Shown here: positions 1 to 6,074 of the stretch, in pieces
Layout: every line of letters starts with the position of its first letter
Position numbering within the stretch: the first letter of the stretch is position 1
Source of the DNA: JAYWIG01 sp043789035
Lineage (GTDB): Bacteria > Pseudomonadota > Gammaproteobacteria > Burkholderiales > Burkholderiaceae_E
Direction: 5' to 3'
Assembly (NCBI GenBank): GCA_043789035.1
Contig: JAYWIG010000314.1
Location: 1-7,080 of the forward strand
DNA length: 7,080 nt
The notes under the pieces: model-generated
The model's input: only the letters and a program-made list of their open reading frames with translations
What the model was told of the DNA's origin: nothing
The model's database searches: none
Position numbers and translations under genes: made by a program

Positions 1-5
1 TTTGT

Positions 6-10
6 AGGAG
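6..10 (+). promoter_or_regulatory. Ribosome-binding site of SBP1
   Basis: AGGAG lies 8 bases before the ATG at 19. It selects that start over the ATG at 14, which is only 3 bases from the site and reads Met-Ala-stop. TAG at 5-7 could be the stop of a gene to the left, as at the permease/SBP2 junction, but only 18 bases are visible there. Confidence 0.8.
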
Positions 11-18
11 CTTATGGC

Positions 19-1062
19 ATGAGATTTTTTCAATCTACGGTTCGATTATTTGGCGTTGTACTGACATTGGGGAGCCTTGCATTACTGGCGCCAACATCAG
101 CTGTGGCGCAAACCAAAATTAAAATGGTGCTTAACTGGAAGTACGAAGGTGCGCAGGCCTGGTTCTTCTTGGCTCAAGATAAGGGCTACTTTAAAGAAGA
201 AGGGTTAGACGTTGAAATCGATCAGGGCGAGGGCTCTGCAGCATCGATTCCTAAAGTTGCATCGGGGGCATATCAGGCTGGGTTTGGTGATTTGAACGCG
301 CTGATTGATTTGTCGGCCAAGCGCCCTGCTGATGCGCCGATTGCGGTATATATGCTTTATAACACGCCACCATTTACAGTGGTTGTTAAGCAAGACAGCC
401 CGATTAAAACGCCGAAAGATTTAGAAGGAAAAACTATTGGTGGGCCAGCCAATGATGGTGCTTTAAAACTCTTCCCCGCATTTGCGAAATCGGCCAAGAT
501 TGACTTGACTAAAGTCAACATCACAAATATGGCGCCGAATTTGCGCGAACCCATGTTAATGCGTAACCAAGTCGATGCCGTTTTTGGTTTTGTGACCACG
601 GTGACCTTTGCGGCGAAAGCCATGGGGGTGGATCCGGCTAAAGAGTTGCGCTTTATTCGCTATGGTGATCATGGTTTAGACCTGTACTCCAACGCAGTGT
701 TCTTTTCACGCAGTTTTGTGAAAGATAACCCGAAGGCAGTGCAAGGTTTTGTAAAAGCTTTGAACCGCGCGATTAAAGACGTTGTTTCCGATCCAAATGC
801 GGCGGTCGACTACTCAATGAAGCGTGAACCGCTTTTGAAGCGTGACGTTGAGCGTGAAAAACTTATTTCTACGATGCGCAATGACATGAGCCATCCCGAA
901 GTTGGCCGGATCGGTTTAGGCGATGTCGATGACGAACGCTTAAAGCGCGCCATCGCGGTCATCGTCGAAGCGAACCAGTTACCTCGTACGCCGACACCAG
1001 CCGAAGTTTTCGATCGCAGCTTTCTGCAAAGCCGTGATCAAAGGCCAGCAAAGCTTTTCTAA
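19..1062 (+). CDS. ABC transporter substrate-binding protein, NMT1/THI5-like (SBP1)
   Basis: Periplasmic solute-binding protein of 347 residues that should deliver a small ligand to the ABC permease encoded downstream. Residues 1-30 form a Sec signal peptide: a basic start, a hydrophobic stretch at about 10-25, and an AVA|Q cleavage site after Ala30. No lipobox cysteine is present, which suggests a free periplasmic protein. The mature part has the NMT1-family opening (VLNW at 37-40, AWFFLAQDKGYF from 47), a GEGSAAS loop near 70-76, 'SPIKTPKDLEGKTIGGP' near 127-143 at the start of the second lobe, and 'DLYSNAVFF' near 223-231. The length is normal for the family. The start at 19 is set by AGGAG at 6-10. 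The ATG at 14 is rejected because it reaches a stop after one further codon. Family members bind thiamine pyrimidines, sulfonates and related compounds. The neighbouring ring-opening hydrolases suggest a cyclic imide or pyrimidine ligand, which is inference. It is clearly paralogous to the gene at 6075. Confidence 0.95.
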   Translation: MRFFQSTVRLFGVVLTLGSLALLAPTSAVAQTKIKMVLNWKYEGAQAWFFLAQDKGYFKEEGLDVEIDQGEGSAASIPKVASGAYQAGFGDLNALIDLSAKRPADAPIAVYMLYNTPPFTVVVKQDSPIKTPKDLEGKTIGGPANDGALKLFPAFAKSAKIDLTKVNITNMAPNLREPMLMRNQVDAVFGFVTTVTFAAKAMGVDPAKELRFIRYGDHGLDLYSNAVFFSRSFVKDNPKAVQGFVKALNRAIKDVVSDPNAAVDYSMKREPLLKRDVEREKLISTMRNDMSHPEVGRIGLGDVDDERLKRAIAVIVEANQLPRTPTPAEVFDRSFLQSRDQRPAKLF

Positions 1063-1064
1063 AT

Positions 1065-1856
1065 ATGGAACTGAACCTAAATGACAAAGTGGTGTTGATC
1101 ACCGGCCCCGCAAAAGGCATGGGCAAGGCGATTAGCTTGGCCTTTGCACAAGAGGGGGCATGGTTGGTACTAACCGGACGCGACACCACGGCTATTGAAA
1201 ACGTCGCGCTTGAGGCTACGCAAATGGGAGCCAAAGTCATGGTTGTCGCTTGCGATGTGACCAAAAGCGAACAAACGCTTGCGCTCGCTGAGAACGCTTT
1301 GAAGGCCATGGGGCGAATCGACATTTTGGTGAATGTCGCGGGAGGCTCTGGCCCAATAGGTAAAACCGGTTGGGAAACGAGTACTGCGGAGTTCGACGAA
1401 ATAGTTCAGCTCAATATGACGGGCTGCTTTAACACTATGCGGGCGGTAGTGCCCAGCATGGTTGCTGCTAAGTACGGCAAAGTGGTGAATGTGGGCGGTA
1501 CCTTCGGCATGCGTGGTCGCGCTGGCAGGATGGCTTATTCCGCTTCGAAGTGGGGGCTGCGCGGTATTACCAAGAGCTTCGCGCTTGAAGCTGGGCCTCA
1601 CAATGTCAATGTGAATTGCGTTGCACCAGGGATGGTGGATGGCCCACGGTTTCGCGAAAAAGTGTGCGCCAATATGGCCCGTCAACTAGGCATTACCTTA
1701 GAAGAAGCGATGACTCGACATGCGGCTGATTATGCGCTGCGGCGTGTCTCGCTCGACAGCGATGTTGCTAATGCTTGTCTTTTTCTAGCCAGCGACGTCT
1801 CCCGCCAAATTACCGGTGTCGACTTGCCCGTTGACGGTGGATGGGCCATGTTATGA
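1065..1856 (+). CDS. SDR family oxidoreductase (FabG-like) with altered catalytic serine position
   Basis: Cytoplasmic NAD(P)-dependent short-chain dehydrogenase/reductase of 263 residues, the classical SDR length. Seen in the sequence: the Rossmann motif TGPAKGMG at 13-20; Asp64 in CDV; NVAG at 90-93 (usually NNAG); Asn117; the YxxxK pair Tyr158/Lys162; PGMVDGP near 188-194; and the C-terminal 'TGVDLPVDGGWAML'. Gly38-Arg39 after the second strand would fit NADP(H) preference, but this is inference. Aligned on the G-x10-Y spacing of FabG, the usual catalytic Ser falls on Gly145, with Thr146 next to it. The start lies 2 bases after the SBP1 stop with no convincing Shine-Dalgarno sequence, so translation is probably coupled. 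The position among two ring-opening hydrolases suggests oxidation or reduction of the imported compound or of a ring-opened product. The substrate is unknown, and a name such as 3-oxoacyl-ACP reductase would be over-annotation. Confidence 0.93.
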   Translation: MELNLNDKVVLITGPAKGMGKAISLAFAQEGAWLVLTGRDTTAIENVALEATQMGAKVMVVACDVTKSEQTLALAENALKAMGRIDILVNVAGGSGPIGKTGWETSTAEFDEIVQLNMTGCFNTMRAVVPSMVAAKYGKVVNVGGTFGMRGRAGRMAYSASKWGLRGITKSFALEAGPHNVNVNCVAPGMVDGPRFREKVCANMARQLGITLEEAMTRHAADYALRRVSLDSDVANACLFLASDVSRQITGVDLPVDGGWAML

Positions 1857-1866
1857 GAGTATCGAA

Positions 1867-3327
1867 ATGAGTAAAGTCGATTTGGTGATTCGGGGCGCTA
1901 CCGTGGTTTCGCCAGAACAGATGATTCCTATGTCGGTTGCGATTGAGGGAGAGCATATTGTTGCAGTAGGGCATGACGACCTAATGCCAGCCGCACGCGA
2001 AGAAATGCGAGCCGACAGTTTGTTTCTTTTGCCCGGTGCAATTGATAGTCATGTGCATTTTCGTGATCCAGGTTATCCACACAAAGAAACTTGGCAAACT
2101 GGTTCAGCTGCGGCAGCCATGGGCGGCGTAACCACTATTTTTGATATGCCCAACACCAACCCACCCACCGGGACAGTGCAAGCTTTGCAAATGAAGCTGA
2201 AGGCTGCGCAACACTCCTATGTTGACTACGGCATTCACGGTCTTTTAGGGGACGACACGGTTGGGCATTTAGAACAGTTGCTCGACGCTGGCGTGACCAG
2301 CTTTAAGGCATTTGTCGGAAATACTTTTGGAAATCTGCCGGCACCTAGCGATGGTGCGCTACTGGAAGGCTTTGAGAAGCTTGCGCCCCTCGGTATTCGA
2401 ACAGTGGTGCATGCAGAAAACTCTTCAATTCTTTTGCGGCGCGAACAAAAAATGAAAGATGCTGGCCGTCAAGATGCGTTGGCTCATTTGGCATCACGGC
2501 CTGCGGTTGCAGAGATAGAGGCAATTGGCAGGGTTATTACACTTGCCGAATGGACTGGAGCCCGAGTTCACATTGCGCATCATAGTGCTGCAGATTCACT
2601 GTTTCTAATTCGACAGGCCAAGGCACGCGGCGTTGATGTCACAGTAGAAACTTGCCCACAGTATTTGCTGTTGAACGCAGACATGATGAGTAAGCTAGGC
2701 GGCATTATGCGATTGAATCCGCCGGTGCGTGAAGCGCGCCATAACCAGCCGCTGTGGGATGCGTTGATGGATGGCACTATCGATATGATTGCCACAGACC
2801 ATGCCCCGCATTCACCGGAGGAAAAAACACGTAACAATATCTGGGCATGCGATTGCGGTTTTCCTGGTGTCGAAACCCAGATGCCGTTGATGCTGACTGA
2901 AGTGAATCGGAAACGGGCCAGCCTGATGGACTACGTGCGGTGGAGCGCGGTAAACCCTGCTAAGGCTTGGGGCTTGTACGGGCTAAAGGGTGTGATTGCC
3001 CCCGGTGCACATGCTGATATAGCCATTGTCGATATGAACAAGCAAGGTGTGATTTCCCAGAATCGCTTGCAATCGGTTAGCAAAATTTCTCCATGGCATG
3101 GTCGGCCTGTTCATGGTTACCCAGTACACACTTTGCTGCGTGGGCGCTTCACAGTGAGAAACTCGACGCTGATGCAAGAGTCAAATAATTGGGGGCGGTT
3201 AGTCAAAAGCATTCAGAAAATGCCTGCTGCTAAACCACTCAATACCGAGCATTACACCAGCGCGATTCTTTCGACACCTCCCGGTGTTGCAGCGACCGCT
3301 ACTCCATTGCCACAGGAGATCATCTAA
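1867..3327 (+). CDS. Dihydroorotase/allantoinase-type metal-dependent cyclic amidohydrolase
   Basis: Cytoplasmic amidohydrolase-superfamily enzyme of 486 residues, expected to hydrolyse a cyclic amide or ureide such as a hydantoin, dihydropyrimidine or allantoin-like ring. All binuclear metal ligands of the family can be placed: His62 and His64 in DSHVHFRDPG, Lys147 in SFKAF (the carbamylated lysine of homologues), His182 in VHAEN, His238 in HIAHH, and Asp311 in ATDHAPH. The 'DMPNTNPPT' segment near 93-101 is typical of the dihydroorotase/allantoinase branch rather than of dihydropyrimidinases. The start at ATG 1867 gives the family's normal opening (MSKVDLVIRGATVV). An in-frame GTG at 1816 would add 17 unrelated residues and overlap the SDR gene. 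Only a weak GAGAG (1855-1859) precedes the ATG. Residues about 453-486 form an unusual Pro/Ala/Thr-containing tail. A biosynthetic PyrC role is unlikely given the catabolic-looking neighbours. The exact substrate is open. Confidence 0.93.
   Translation: MSKVDLVIRGATVVSPEQMIPMSVAIEGEHIVAVGHDDLMPAAREEMRADSLFLLPGAIDSHVHFRDPGYPHKETWQTGSAAAAMGGVTTIFDMPNTNPPTGTVQALQMKLKAAQHSYVDYGIHGLLGDDTVGHLEQLLDAGVTSFKAFVGNTFGNLPAPSDGALLEGFEKLAPLGIRTVVHAENSSILLRREQKMKDAGRQDALAHLASRPAVAEIEAIGRVITLAEWTGARVHIAHHSAADSLFLIRQAKARGVDVTVETCPQYLLLNADMMSKLGGIMRLNPPVREARHNQPLWDALMDGTIDMIATDHAPHSPEEKTRNNIWACDCGFPGVETQMPLMLTEVNRKRASLMDYVRWSAVNPAKAWGLYGLKGVIAPGAHADIAIVDMNKQGVISQNRLQSVSKISPWHGRPVHGYPVHTLLRGRFTVRNSTLMQESNNWGRLVKSIQKMPAAKPLNTEHYTSAILSTPPGVAATATPLPQEII
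3314..3318 (+). promoter_or_regulatory. Ribosome-binding site of the ring-opening amidohydrolase
   Basis: AGGAG lies 8 bases before ATG 3327 and inside the last codons of the preceding amidohydrolase gene. Together with the TAATG stop/start overlap it supports coupled translation of the two hydrolases and confirms the start. Confidence 0.8.
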
Positions 3328-4442
3328 TGGCTTTGGTGCAAAAAATTGATGTCCGGCGAATACCGTGTTCGGGCCCGAGCGATTTGAGTGGTGCACAAGC
3401 GCTGATCGAGCAGGGCTTGCTAGACCCCGCTTCCATCGTTGCAGTCATGGGCAAGACCGAAGGCAATGGCTGCGTGAATGATTTCACTCGAGATTTTGCG
3501 ACAACCAGTTGGTGTTACCTACTGGCGCAGCTTCTCAAGCAAACACCGAAAGAAATTGAGAGCCGTGTAGCCTTTGTAATGTCGGGTGGTACCGAGGGTG
3601 CGCTATCACCACACTTTACTGTCTTTACCCGCTTGTGGGTAAACCCGCAGTCAGCGCTTACCGAGAAAAGGCTGGTTGTAGGTATTGCCCAGACTAGAGA
3701 ATTTTTACCAGAGGAAATAGGCAGAGCGGCACAGATCTTCGAAACTGCCACAGCAGTAAAAACCGCAATGCAAGATGCTGGCATCGATGAAACCGACGAT
3801 GTGCATTTTGTACAAGTGAAATGCCCACTGTTGAGTAGTGCGAAAGTCAGTGATGCGCTATTGAGAGGTGTCGAGCCTGTGACTCATGAGACCTATGAAT
3901 CTATGGGTTACTCGAGAGGGGCATCAGCATTAGGCGTTGCACTGGCCTTAAATGAAGTCAATAAAAATCAGCTCAGCGATTCCGTCGTGCTTTCTGACTG
4001 GAGTTTGTTTTCTAGTCGGGCTTCTGCGTCGGCAGGCATTGAGTTGGACCATAACGTTGTCATTGTTTTAGGGCAATCAACTAGCAGCACATCGAGTTAT
4101 CTTATCGGCAGTACGGTGATGACTGATGCGATTGATTCGCGCTGCATTAGAAGCTTATTACGCGATGACCTCAGCATTAATCCAGATGGTGATATGGCGG
4201 CTATTTCTGATCGCCTTGTCAATATCTTCGCAAAAGCTGAAGCGAGCCCTAATGGAGTAATCAGAGGCCACAGACACACCATGCTCAATGATTCAGACAT
4301 CAATTCAACGAGACATGCGAGGGCTGCGGTCGGCGCAGTATTAGCCTCTATTGCTGGTCATGGGGCGCTTTATGTCTCGGGAGGCGCCGAGCATCAAGGC
4401 CCGCCAGGCGGTGGCCCGGTCGCTGCGATTGTGAGGGCATAA
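3327..4442 (+). CDS. Ring-opening amidohydrolase, cyanuric acid hydrolase/barbiturase family
   Basis: Member of the small AtzD/TrzD/barbiturase family, 371 residues, full length. These enzymes use three pseudo-symmetric domains, each supplying a Lys-Ser pair around a central site, to open cyanuric acid (to carboxybiuret) or barbituric acid (to ureidomalonate). All three pairs are visible: Lys43 (MGKTEGNG) with Ser86 (MSGGTEG), Lys165 (VQVKCPLLS) with Ser235 (SASAGIEL), and Lys303 (AKAEASPNG) with Ser351 (VSGGAEHQ). Arg55 and Arg197 match substrate-contacting arginines in domains 1 and 2. Arg329 or Arg332 is the third. The C-terminal 'EHQGPPGGGPVAA' is the family's metal-binding loop. The ATG overlaps the previous stop by one base (TAATG), with AGGAG at 3314-3318. 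I cannot tell cyanuric acid hydrolase from barbiturase by eye. The dihydroorotase-like neighbour and NMT1-type importer lean towards a pyrimidine-like substrate, which is inference. Confidence 0.96.
   Translation: MALVQKIDVRRIPCSGPSDLSGAQALIEQGLLDPASIVAVMGKTEGNGCVNDFTRDFATTSWCYLLAQLLKQTPKEIESRVAFVMSGGTEGALSPHFTVFTRLWVNPQSALTEKRLVVGIAQTREFLPEEIGRAAQIFETATAVKTAMQDAGIDETDDVHFVQVKCPLLSSAKVSDALLRGVEPVTHETYESMGYSRGASALGVALALNEVNKNQLSDSVVLSDWSLFSSRASASAGIELDHNVVIVLGQSTSSTSSYLIGSTVMTDAIDSRCIRSLLRDDLSINPDGDMAAISDRLVNIFAKAEASPNGVIRGHRHTMLNDSDINSTRHARAAVGAVLASIAGHGALYVSGGAEHQGPPGGGPVAAIVRA
4431..4437 (+). promoter_or_regulatory. Ribosome-binding site of the ABC ATPase
   Basis: GTGAGGG lies 5 bases before ATG 4443, inside the end of the ring-opening amidohydrolase gene. 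The junction GTGAGG then GCATAAATG is nearly repeated before the permease gene. Confidence 0.65.
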
Positions 4443-5267
4443 ATGAATGCGTCGAATGTCATGGTGGAGCTGTCCGAAGTGTCTGTTCGCTATGCAGGTG
4501 GAACAGTCGCGCTTGCAAAGACAAATTTAACTATTGAGCAAAGCGATTTTGTTGCGCTTGTAGGCCCTAGTGGCTGCGGAAAATCGACAATCTTAAAGCT
4601 GGTCGCGGGGTTGCTTGGGCCAACATCGGGCGGAGTACTGGTGGCAGGCCGTGAGCTTGCAGTGAAGAGTGCGGCATCTGTCAAGCCGGTCACGCGAATT
4701 GGTCTTGCATTTCAAAACCCTACTATGCTGCCGTGGCTCACGATTCGTGAGAACGTTATGGTGCCGCTAAAGATTGTGCCGCCTTATCGCCAAGAGTTTG
4801 CGCAGAAAAAGCGCGGTGAATTTGCTGATAAAGCCGAGGCTCTTCTAAGTCAGGTTGGCTTGAAAGGTTTTGGCGATAAAAGGCCTTGGCAGTTATCGGG
4901 CGGAATGTTGCAAAGGGCATCTCTGTGCCGGGCATTAATTCACGAACCCCAGTTACTTCTGCTCGATGAGCCTTTTGGCGCACTCGATCAATTTACTCGT
5001 GAAGAGCTATGGGATATTTTGCAGGCCCTGTGGACAGATAAACGCCCTACGGTATTGATGGTGACTCATGACTTGCGCGAAGCTGCTTATCTTGCGAATC
5101 GAATTTGCGTCATGAGTTCTCGGCCCGGTCGGATTTTAGAAACACGCGAAGTGCCGTTCGAAAGACCTCGTTCGCTTGAAGGCAGCTACGCACCTGAGTT
5201 TGCTTCGTTGGTACAAGCCTTACGCATGCGCATCGCTTCTGCTAGGCAAGAAAGTGAGGCTGCATAA
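4443..5267 (+). CDS. ABC transporter ATP-binding protein (SsuB/TauB/ThiZ type)
   Basis: Cytoplasmic ATPase of 274 residues that powers the importer formed with the permease immediately downstream. All nucleotide-binding elements are present in order: Walker A GPSGCGKST at 41-49, Q-loop Gln91 (FQNPTMLPW), signature LSGGM at 151-155 followed by LQRASLCRAL, Walker B LLLLDE at 171-176, D-loop GALD at 179-182, and H-loop His209 (VTHD). The 'TMLPWLT' and 'LSGGM' wording is typical of the nitrate/sulfonate/taurine/thiamine-precursor branch, so the Met in the signature is not a defect. The ATG follows the TAA of the previous gene with no spacer, preceded by GTGAGGG at 4431-4437. Met7 is a less likely alternative start. 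Position and subfamily tie it to the two NMT1-type binding proteins. The ligand cannot be read from this subunit. Confidence 0.97.
   Translation: MNASNVMVELSEVSVRYAGGTVALAKTNLTIEQSDFVALVGPSGCGKSTILKLVAGLLGPTSGGVLVAGRELAVKSAASVKPVTRIGLAFQNPTMLPWLTIRENVMVPLKIVPPYRQEFAQKKRGEFADKAEALLSQVGLKGFGDKRPWQLSGGMLQRASLCRALIHEPQLLLLDEPFGALDQFTREELWDILQALWTDKRPTVLMVTHDLREAAYLANRICVMSSRPGRILETREVPFERPRSLEGSYAPEFASLVQALRMRIASARQESEAA
5254..5259 (+). promoter_or_regulatory. Ribosome-binding site of the ABC permease
   Basis: GTGAGG lies 8 bases before ATG 5268, inside the end of the ATPase gene. It is followed after two bases by GCATAAATG, the same wording as at the ATPase start. Confidence 0.65.
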
Positions 5268-6065
5268 ATGGAATATCCCCAGAAACAAAGTTTTTTTGTT
5301 TTACATAAACAACGCGTACTTTCCGTCGCAGCATTTGTTGGCTTCTTTATGTTGTGGGAAATTGTTTGCCTTGCAGCAGGCATAACCGATCTGGTGTTGC
5401 CTAGACCAAGTCAGATATTTCGCGTCCTATTTGAGAAGCTACCGTTGCTTTGGGGGCACACACTTCAAACGCTTTATACGACCCTAGTCGGCTTTGCTAT
5501 CGGTGTTGCCTCGGGAATCTTGATTGGTGTGTTGATTGGTTCTTCGAAGCTTGCTTATGACGTCGCCTATCCATTGCTTGTCGGCTTCTCCAGCATTCCA
5601 AAAGTCGCCGTCGTGCCCTTATTTGTTGTGTGGTTTGGCGCGGGTACGGTACCTGCGATATTGACATCGGCGGTTATTAGTATTTTCCCCGTTGTTGTCA
5701 ATGTGGCCACGGGCCTTGCCAGCACTGAACCTGAGCTCGAAGATGTGCTTCGAGTTCTAGGTGCAAGCAAGCGCGACATGCTGATTAATGTTGGTTTGCC
5801 GCGAGCGCTACCGTATTTATTTGCGTCGTTGAAGATCGCTATTACGCTGGCCTTTGTGGGCACTGTACTAAGCGAAACCGTCGCCGCTAACAAAGGCATA
5901 GGCACGGTGATGATGATCGCCAGCGGCAATTTTGATGTTCCCCTTGTTTTTGCTGGATTGTTTTTGCTCGCAGGCATGGGCATTGCCCTTTATGCCCTTT
6001 CTTCTTTAATAGAACAGCGCATGACCGGTTGGTCCCAGCGCAAATCGGAAATTAACCTCACCTAG
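5268..6065 (+). CDS. ABC transporter permease (SsuC/TauC type)
   Basis: Inner-membrane permease of 265 residues, the normal length for the single-permease nitrate/sulfonate/taurine family, which probably works as a homodimer. Six likely membrane segments are visible at about 18-38, 68-91, 101-123, 128-150, 184-206 and 223-247. The cytoplasmic coupling (EAA) loop lies between the fourth and fifth segments, around 156-182, with ELEDVLRVLGASKRD followed by VGLPRALPYLF; the central Gly165 and the LPxALP part are characteristic and contact the ATPase. 'LPRPSQI' at 44-50 after the first segment is also typical. The ATG directly follows the ATPase stop codon with no spacer, preceded by GTGAGG at 5254-5259, so the two subunits should be made together. 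The stop codon TAG at 6063-6065 overlaps the ribosome-binding site of the next gene. Confidence 0.97.
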   Translation: MEYPQKQSFFVLHKQRVLSVAAFVGFFMLWEIVCLAAGITDLVLPRPSQIFRVLFEKLPLLWGHTLQTLYTTLVGFAIGVASGILIGVLIGSSKLAYDVAYPLLVGFSSIPKVAVVPLFVVWFGAGTVPAILTSAVISIFPVVVNVATGLASTEPELEDVLRVLGASKRDMLINVGLPRALPYLFASLKIAITLAFVGTVLSETVAANKGIGTVMMIASGNFDVPLVFAGLFLLAGMGIALYALSSLIEQRMTGWSQRKSEINLT

Positions 6066-6068
6066 GAG
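6064..6068 (+). promoter_or_regulatory. Ribosome-binding site of SBP2, overlapping the permease stop
   Basis: AGGAG lies 6 bases before ATG 6075 and shares two bases with the TAG stop of the permease. It decides the SBP2 start, because the closer ATG at 6070 is followed directly by TAA. Confidence 0.85.
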
Positions 6069-6074
6069 TATGTA

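Noticed and set aside
500..518. A perfect 7-base inverted repeat TTGACTT / AAGTCAA with a 5-base loop
   Set aside because: It lies inside the SBP1 coding region with no T-run or operator context. A short repeat like this is expected by chance in 7 kb.
1170..1685. A 171-codon open frame on the minus strand, opposite the SDR gene
   Set aside because: It lies wholly antisense to a gene with clear SDR motifs. Its translation has no recognisable domain, and it is best explained as a shadow frame.
1816..1866. A GTG-initiated N-terminal extension of the cyclic amidohydrolase
   Set aside because: It overlaps the SDR gene, adds 17 residues unlike the family start, and ATG 1867 gives the expected N-terminus.
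4381..4442. GC-rich, hairpin-capable stretch at the end of the ring-opening amidohydrolase, as a possible terminator
   Set aside because: It encodes the conserved C-terminal metal loop, no T-run follows, and the next gene starts at once.
4893..4907. LSGGM instead of LSGGQ in the ATPase signature, as a possible defect
   Set aside because: From knowledge of the family, Met at this position is common in the SsuB/TauB/ThiZ branch.
5176..5385. A 69-codon + strand open frame across the ATPase/permease junction
   Set aside because: It is out of frame with two well-supported genes and has no motif or usable ribosome-binding site.
5661..5686. TTGACA followed by an AT-rich stretch, resembling an internal promoter
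   Set aside because: It lies in the middle of the permease gene, and no good -10 hexamer sits at 16-18 bases spacing.
5567..5983. A 138-codon open frame on the minus strand, opposite the permease
   Set aside because: It is antisense to a clear permease, and its low-complexity Thr/Ala/Ser/Pro content is what a reversed membrane-protein gene gives.
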